Assembly: GCA_947492925.1 (NCBI GenBank)
Contig: CANLOQ010000001.1
Location: forward strand, 310,001-374,000
Reading direction: 5' to 3'
Length of the DNA stretch: 64,000 bases
Origin: an uncultured Sulfitobacter sp.
GTDB lineage: Bacteria; Pseudomonadota; Alphaproteobacteria; Rhodobacterales; Rhodobacteraceae
Within the stretch, counting starts at the first letter, position 1. The number at the start of each line of letters is the position of its first letter. The position numbers and the translations under genes were made by a program. The notes under the pieces are model-generated. The model had not been told where the DNA came from and did not search any database. It saw only the letters and a list, made by a program, of their open reading frames with translations. Below are positions 61,133-64,000 of this stretch, piece after piece.

Positions 61133-62578
61133 TTACTCCGGGTCAGCGGCAAAAATCAAACGCTCGTCGCAGGGGGCCACCCGCAAAATATTGGTGCTGC
61201 CCGGCACGTTAAAGGGCACGCCCGCAGTGACAACGATATGATCCTCCGCTTCGGCAAACCCTTCCTCGCGCGCCGCCTGCACAGCAGAGACCACAGCCTG
61301 TTTGAAACGGTCCACATTCCCCGTGATCACGCAATTTGTTCCCCAGCTCAGCGCCAGACGGCGTGCCGTGCGTGTCAGCGGTGTCAGCGCGATCACCGGC
61401 ACGCGCGGACGTTCACGCGCTGTCAGCAATGCAGTCGTTCCGCTTTGGGTGAAACAGCAGATCGCCTTGATGTCCGTTGTCTCGGCAATCTCGCGCGCGG
61501 CGGCAACGATGCCGTCCGCCACCGTCATGCGGTCGGCCTTGCGCGAGGCTTCGATGATCTCGGTATAGGTCGGGTCCTGCTCAACCTCTGACGCGACATT
61601 GTCCATCGTTGTCACCGCTTCGATCGGATAGTCACCCGCCGCCGATTCCGCGCTCAGCATCACAGCATCCGCACCTTCATAAATCGCCGTCGCCACGTCG
61701 CTCACTTCGGCGCGCGTGGGCATCGGGCTTTCGATCATGGATTCCAGCATCTGCGTTGCAACGATCACCGGCTTGGCCGCCGCGCGGCATTTGCGCACCA
61801 GACGTTTCTGGATCGGTGGCACGTTCTGTACCGGCAGTTCCACGCCCAGATCACCGCGCGCAACCATGATACCGTCACTTACTTCCAGAATATCGTCAAA
61901 CCGGTCCACCGCTGAAGGTTTTTCAATCTTCGACAGCAACGCCGCGCGCCCTTTCGCAAGTTCCCGCGCCTCGGTCACGTCCTCTGGCCGCTGCACAAAA
62001 CTCAACGCAAGCCAGTCCACGCCCAACTCGCAGACAAATTCCAGATCCGCGCGGTCCTTTTCAGACAGGGCCGCCAGCGGCAACACCACGTCGGGCACGT
62101 TCACGCCCTTGCGGTTGGAAATCACCCCACCCGTCACGACTTCGCAATCTGCATAATCGTCGCCGCAACTTACCACCTTCAAACGGATTTTGCCGTCGTT
62201 CACCAACAGATGCGCACCGGGCTTCAGCGCTGCAAAAATTTCCGGGTGCGGCAGGCAGACACGGCTCGCATCCCCCTCGGCCGGATCAAGGTCCAGCCGG
62301 AATGCGGCTCCTTCCGCCAATTGCTCACTGTCGCCCGCAAAAACACCAACGCGCAGCTTGGGCCCCTGAAGATCGGCAAGAATGCCGATGGTGCTGCCAA
62401 GGCGCGCTTCAATATCGCGGATGATCTTGTGCTTGGCGCGAATCTCTTCGTGACTGCCGTGGCTCATGTTCAGCCGGAACACATCGGCACCCGCACGGTG
62501 CAGCGCCTCAATCATCTCGGGGCTGTCGGAAGCCGGGCCAAGGGTTGCCACGATCTTTACGTTGCGCAGGCGTCTCAT
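61133..62578 (-). CDS. pyk: Pyruvate kinase
   Basis: Glycolytic enzyme converting phosphoenolpyruvate and ADP to pyruvate and ATP, 481 residues. It starts MRRLRNVKIVATLGPASDS, with the substrate arginine in DVFRLNMSHGS, GILADLQGPKLRVG, the catalytic lysine in LLSKIEKPSAVD, the metal site in GIMVARGDLGVELP and TQMLESMIESPMPTRAEVSDVATA. The C-terminal domain (about 350-481) is intact. AAAGGA lies nine bases before the ATG. Confidence 0.97.
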   Translation of the reverse strand: MRRLRNVKIVATLGPASDSPEMIEALHRAGADVFRLNMSHGSHEEIRAKHKIIRDIEARLGSTIGILADLQGPKLRVGVFAGDSEQLAEGAAFRLDLDPAEGDASRVCLPHPEIFAALKPGAHLLVNDGKIRLKVVSCGDDYADCEVVTGGVISNRKGVNVPDVVLPLAALSEKDRADLEFVCELGVDWLALSFVQRPEDVTEARELAKGRAALLSKIEKPSAVDRFDDILEVSDGIMVARGDLGVELPVQNVPPIQKRLVRKCRAAAKPVIVATQMLESMIESPMPTRAEVSDVATAIYEGADAVMLSAESAAGDYPIEAVTTMDNVASEVEQDPTYTEIIEASRKADRMTVADGIVAAAREIAETTDIKAICCFTQSGTTALLTARERPRVPVIALTPLTRTARRLALSWGTNCVITGNVDRFKQAVVSAVQAAREEGFAEAEDHIVVTAGVPFNVPGSTNILRVAPCDERLIFAADPE

Positions 62579-62798
62579 CAAATATGTCCTTTGTTGCATG
62601 TCCGGCAGCCGCAGCAGGCCGTGCGTTCGTATCGGCATTACCGATGTTAGCGATAACATCGGGTTTGCCGCTGTGTAGCCAACCCCGCCACACCTGTCAA
62701 AGATTTCACAAATACCCGCAGCCCGCCAGCCCGGATCGCACGTCTGTCGCTTGACACAAACGCCCCCGCATCCCAGCTATCACTCAAAGGAGATGCCC

Positions 62799-63116
62799 AT
62801 GCCCACGCCCAGCCAGACAGAGATCGAACTTCAGGCCGCCGCCTTCCGCAGGTTGCAGCAGCACCTGATGCAGGACCGCACCGATGTACAGAACATCGAC
62901 ATGATGAACCTTGCCGGATTTTGCCGCAACTGCCTGTCCCGCTGGTATCAGGAAGCCGCCGCAGAGCGCGGCATCGAAATGGGCAAAGACGAAGCGCGCG
63001 AGCTTTTCTACGGAATGACGATGGCGGAATGGAAAGCCAACTACCAGACCGACGCAAGTGGTGCCCAGCAGGATGCATTCAAGACGTCATTTGCGCAAAA
63101 CGTCGGCAAGGAATAG
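62799..63116 (+). CDS. DUF1244 family protein
   Basis: Protein of about 105 residues matching DUF1244: ELQAAAFRRLQQHL, RTDVQNIDMMNLAGFCRNCLSRWYQEAA near residue 30-55, and EARELFYGMTMAEWKANYQ. Function unknown; the CRNC pair might bind metal. AAGGAG at 62787-62792 sits six bases before this ATG and directly against an ATG at 62793, so the later start is preferred. A GC-rich hairpin follows the stop. Confidence 0.9.
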   Translation: MPTPSQTEIELQAAAFRRLQQHLMQDRTDVQNIDMMNLAGFCRNCLSRWYQEAAAERGIEMGKDEARELFYGMTMAEWKANYQTDASGAQQDAFKTSFAQNVGKE

Positions 63117-63121
63117 CACAC

Positions 63122-63148
63122 GCGCGGCGCGAATACCCCGCGCGCGCC
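63122..63148 (+). terminator. Possible hairpin terminator after the DUF1244 gene
   Basis: GCGCGG pairs with CCGCGC around CGCGAATACC, or alternatively GGCGCG with CGCGCC; the following ACAATTTCT is only weakly T-rich. A modest terminator or RNA structure. Confidence 0.4.
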
Positions 63149-63220
63149 ACAATTTCTAACATCTGCCGCCACAATGGGCTGATCTTTTGCTGTGACCAAT
63201 CATACCAAAAGGCATTGCCC

Positions 63221-64000
63221 ATGTTTCCGCTCATACTTCTTTTGTCACTCGTCGGCGTCGGCCTCAGCATGGACGTGTCTTCCGATGAAGAGGACGATTT
63301 CAACCAGCCAGACGACTCCACCGATGACCCGATCATCCCCGAATCCGCCACGGGAGGCAGCCTGAACGGCACCGACCTGGCAGATTTTCACATTGGTGAC
63401 GCCTCGGGCAACCTGATCCTTGGAAACGACGGGAACGACAACCTAGCCGGACGTGGCGGGGATGATGGCCTTTTTGGCGGCGCGGGCGCTGATACGCTTG
63501 CCGGGGATGATGGCGATGACTTCGCAGTGGGTGGCAGTGGCGATGACCGCATCTATCTGGGCGACGGCGACGACAGTTCCGACCCGGCCATCGATTCTGA
63601 TCAGGACGCAGGCAATGACATCATTCACGGCGGCGCAGGCGATGATGTCATCGCTGACACCAAGGGAGAAAATACCCTAATCGGTGACAGCGGCGATGAC
63701 CTTCTGATCGCCTTTGACGGATTTTCCAGCGATGACCCCTACAAGGATCCGCGCGAATTTGGCAGCAGCGACCGGCTGGATGGCGGCGCGGGCGACGACG
63801 CGCTTCTGGCCGATGACGGCGATACCATGCTGGGCGGTTGGGGCTCCGATATCTTTGTGGTCGGCGCCAAAACCGACGGCTCAGGGGACGTTGTCACCGT
63901 TCAGGATTTCAACGTGGACGAAGACGTTTTCGGCATCATCTATCTTGATGCACCGGACGTGGAGCCTGATGTTACCTATTCCGCCGATGACAGCGCGGGG
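63221..64000 (+). CDS. RTX-type calcium-binding repeat protein, N-terminal part (3' end outside window)
   Basis: Open to the right edge, 260 residues visible. It starts MFPLILLLSLVGVGLSMDVS, a short hydrophobic segment that could be an N-terminal membrane anchor or signal, followed by a very acidic stretch. From about residue 70 glycine-aspartate nonapeptide repeats appear (GNDGNDNLAG, GGAGADTLAG, GGSGDDRIYLG, GGAGDDVIAD, GGAGDDALLAD, GGWGSDIFVVG), the hemolysin-type calcium-binding pattern. Such proteins are usually exported by type I secretion through a C-terminal signal, which is not in view. An N-terminal hydrophobic segment is not usual for type I substrates. AAAAGG precedes the ATG by about eight bases. 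Confidence 0.88.
   Translation, partial: MFPLILLLSLVGVGLSMDVSSDEEDDFNQPDDSTDDPIIPESATGGSLNGTDLADFHIGDASGNLILGNDGNDNLAGRGGDDGLFGGAGADTLAGDDGDDFAVGGSGDDRIYLGDGDDSSDPAIDSDQDAGNDIIHGGAGDDVIADTKGENTLIGDSGDDLLIAFDGFSSDDPYKDPREFGSSDRLDGGAGDDALLADDGDTMLGGWGSDIFVVGAKTDGSGDVVTVQDFNVDEDVFGIIYLDAPDVEPDVTYSADDSAG

Noticed and set aside
63400-63720. DNA direct repeats in the RTX-type gene as a CRISPR-like array
   Set aside because: The periodicity comes from nine-residue Gly/Asp codons in one open frame; there are no constant repeats with unique spacers.

Overview
The window reads as chromosome of a marine alphaproteobacterium, most likely a Roseobacter-group Rhodobacterales. Pointers are the high GC, long runs of genes whose stop and start codons overlap (ATGA), a hemN/fnrL pair sharing an FNR box, an abundance of ABC importers and sugar-acid or cyclic-amide catabolic enzymes, and a pyk - small membrane protein - rpmI - rplT - pheS order. 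This assignment is inference from gene content; no rRNA or other taxonomic marker was seen. I found no rRNA, tRNA, CRISPR array, insertion sequence or prophage.

Layout. 1-2.9 kb: end of a urease operon (ureC 3' part, ureE, ureF, ureG). 2.9-4.8 kb: a GlxA-type AraC regulator, a small zinc-binding protein and a tyrosine-phosphatase-like protein. 4.8-18.2 kb: a large catabolic locus. On the minus strand, VOC protein, Dpp-type importer, a second solute-binding protein, amidohydrolase, Asp/Glu/hydantoin racemase, DapA-like protein and atypical SDR run in series. A GntR/FCD regulator lies next to a divergent dihydropyrimidinase/hydantoinase. Both divergent promoter regions carry the same GTATACAC-N5-ATACC motif. 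The whole looks like a regulon for import and degradation of a cyclic amide or ureide whose identity I cannot read. 18.4-22.6 kb: a MobA-like aromatic hydroxylase, then hemN and fnrL around a perfect FNR box.

22.7-30.7 kb: a sugar-acid locus (KdgK-like kinase, LysE-type exporter, hydroxyacid dehydrogenase, FAH-family hydrolase, IlvD/Edd dehydratase, BDH2-like SDR and, divergently, an HIBADH-family enzyme and a DenD-like enzyme). It is consistent with a non-phosphorylating 2-keto-3-deoxy-acid route to pyruvate. 30.8-35.3 kb: MltB-type lytic transglycosylase, a HAD-like protein lacking the catalytic aspartates, CreA, and a radical-SAM/TIGR03915 DNA-repair-type pair. 35.3-44.8 kb: an aconitase-X pair, a five-gene branched-chain-type ABC importer, an aldo/keto reductase, a TIGR04076 protein and a divergent aldo/keto reductase-Rid fusion. 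This is probably one amino- or imino-acid catabolic locus.

44.8-52.1 kb: Lrp regulator with divergent alanine dehydrogenase, DUF2087 protein, MscL, GST, GMC oxidoreductase, a second LysE, YtoQ and a methyltransferase. 52.1-63.1 kb: translation and central-metabolism genes (pheT, pheS, rplT, rpmI, pyk) interrupted by an esterase, an AT-richer zinc-ribbon/membrane protein, an OmpA-domain protein, a DUF2235 hydrolase and small proteins. The right edge enters an RTX-type calcium-binding repeat protein that continues beyond the window. No gene-free stretch exceeds 300 bases; the longest are 59415-59703 (only the rplT terminator), 55423-55691 (an inverted-repeat element) and 47122-47346 (only the mscL terminator).
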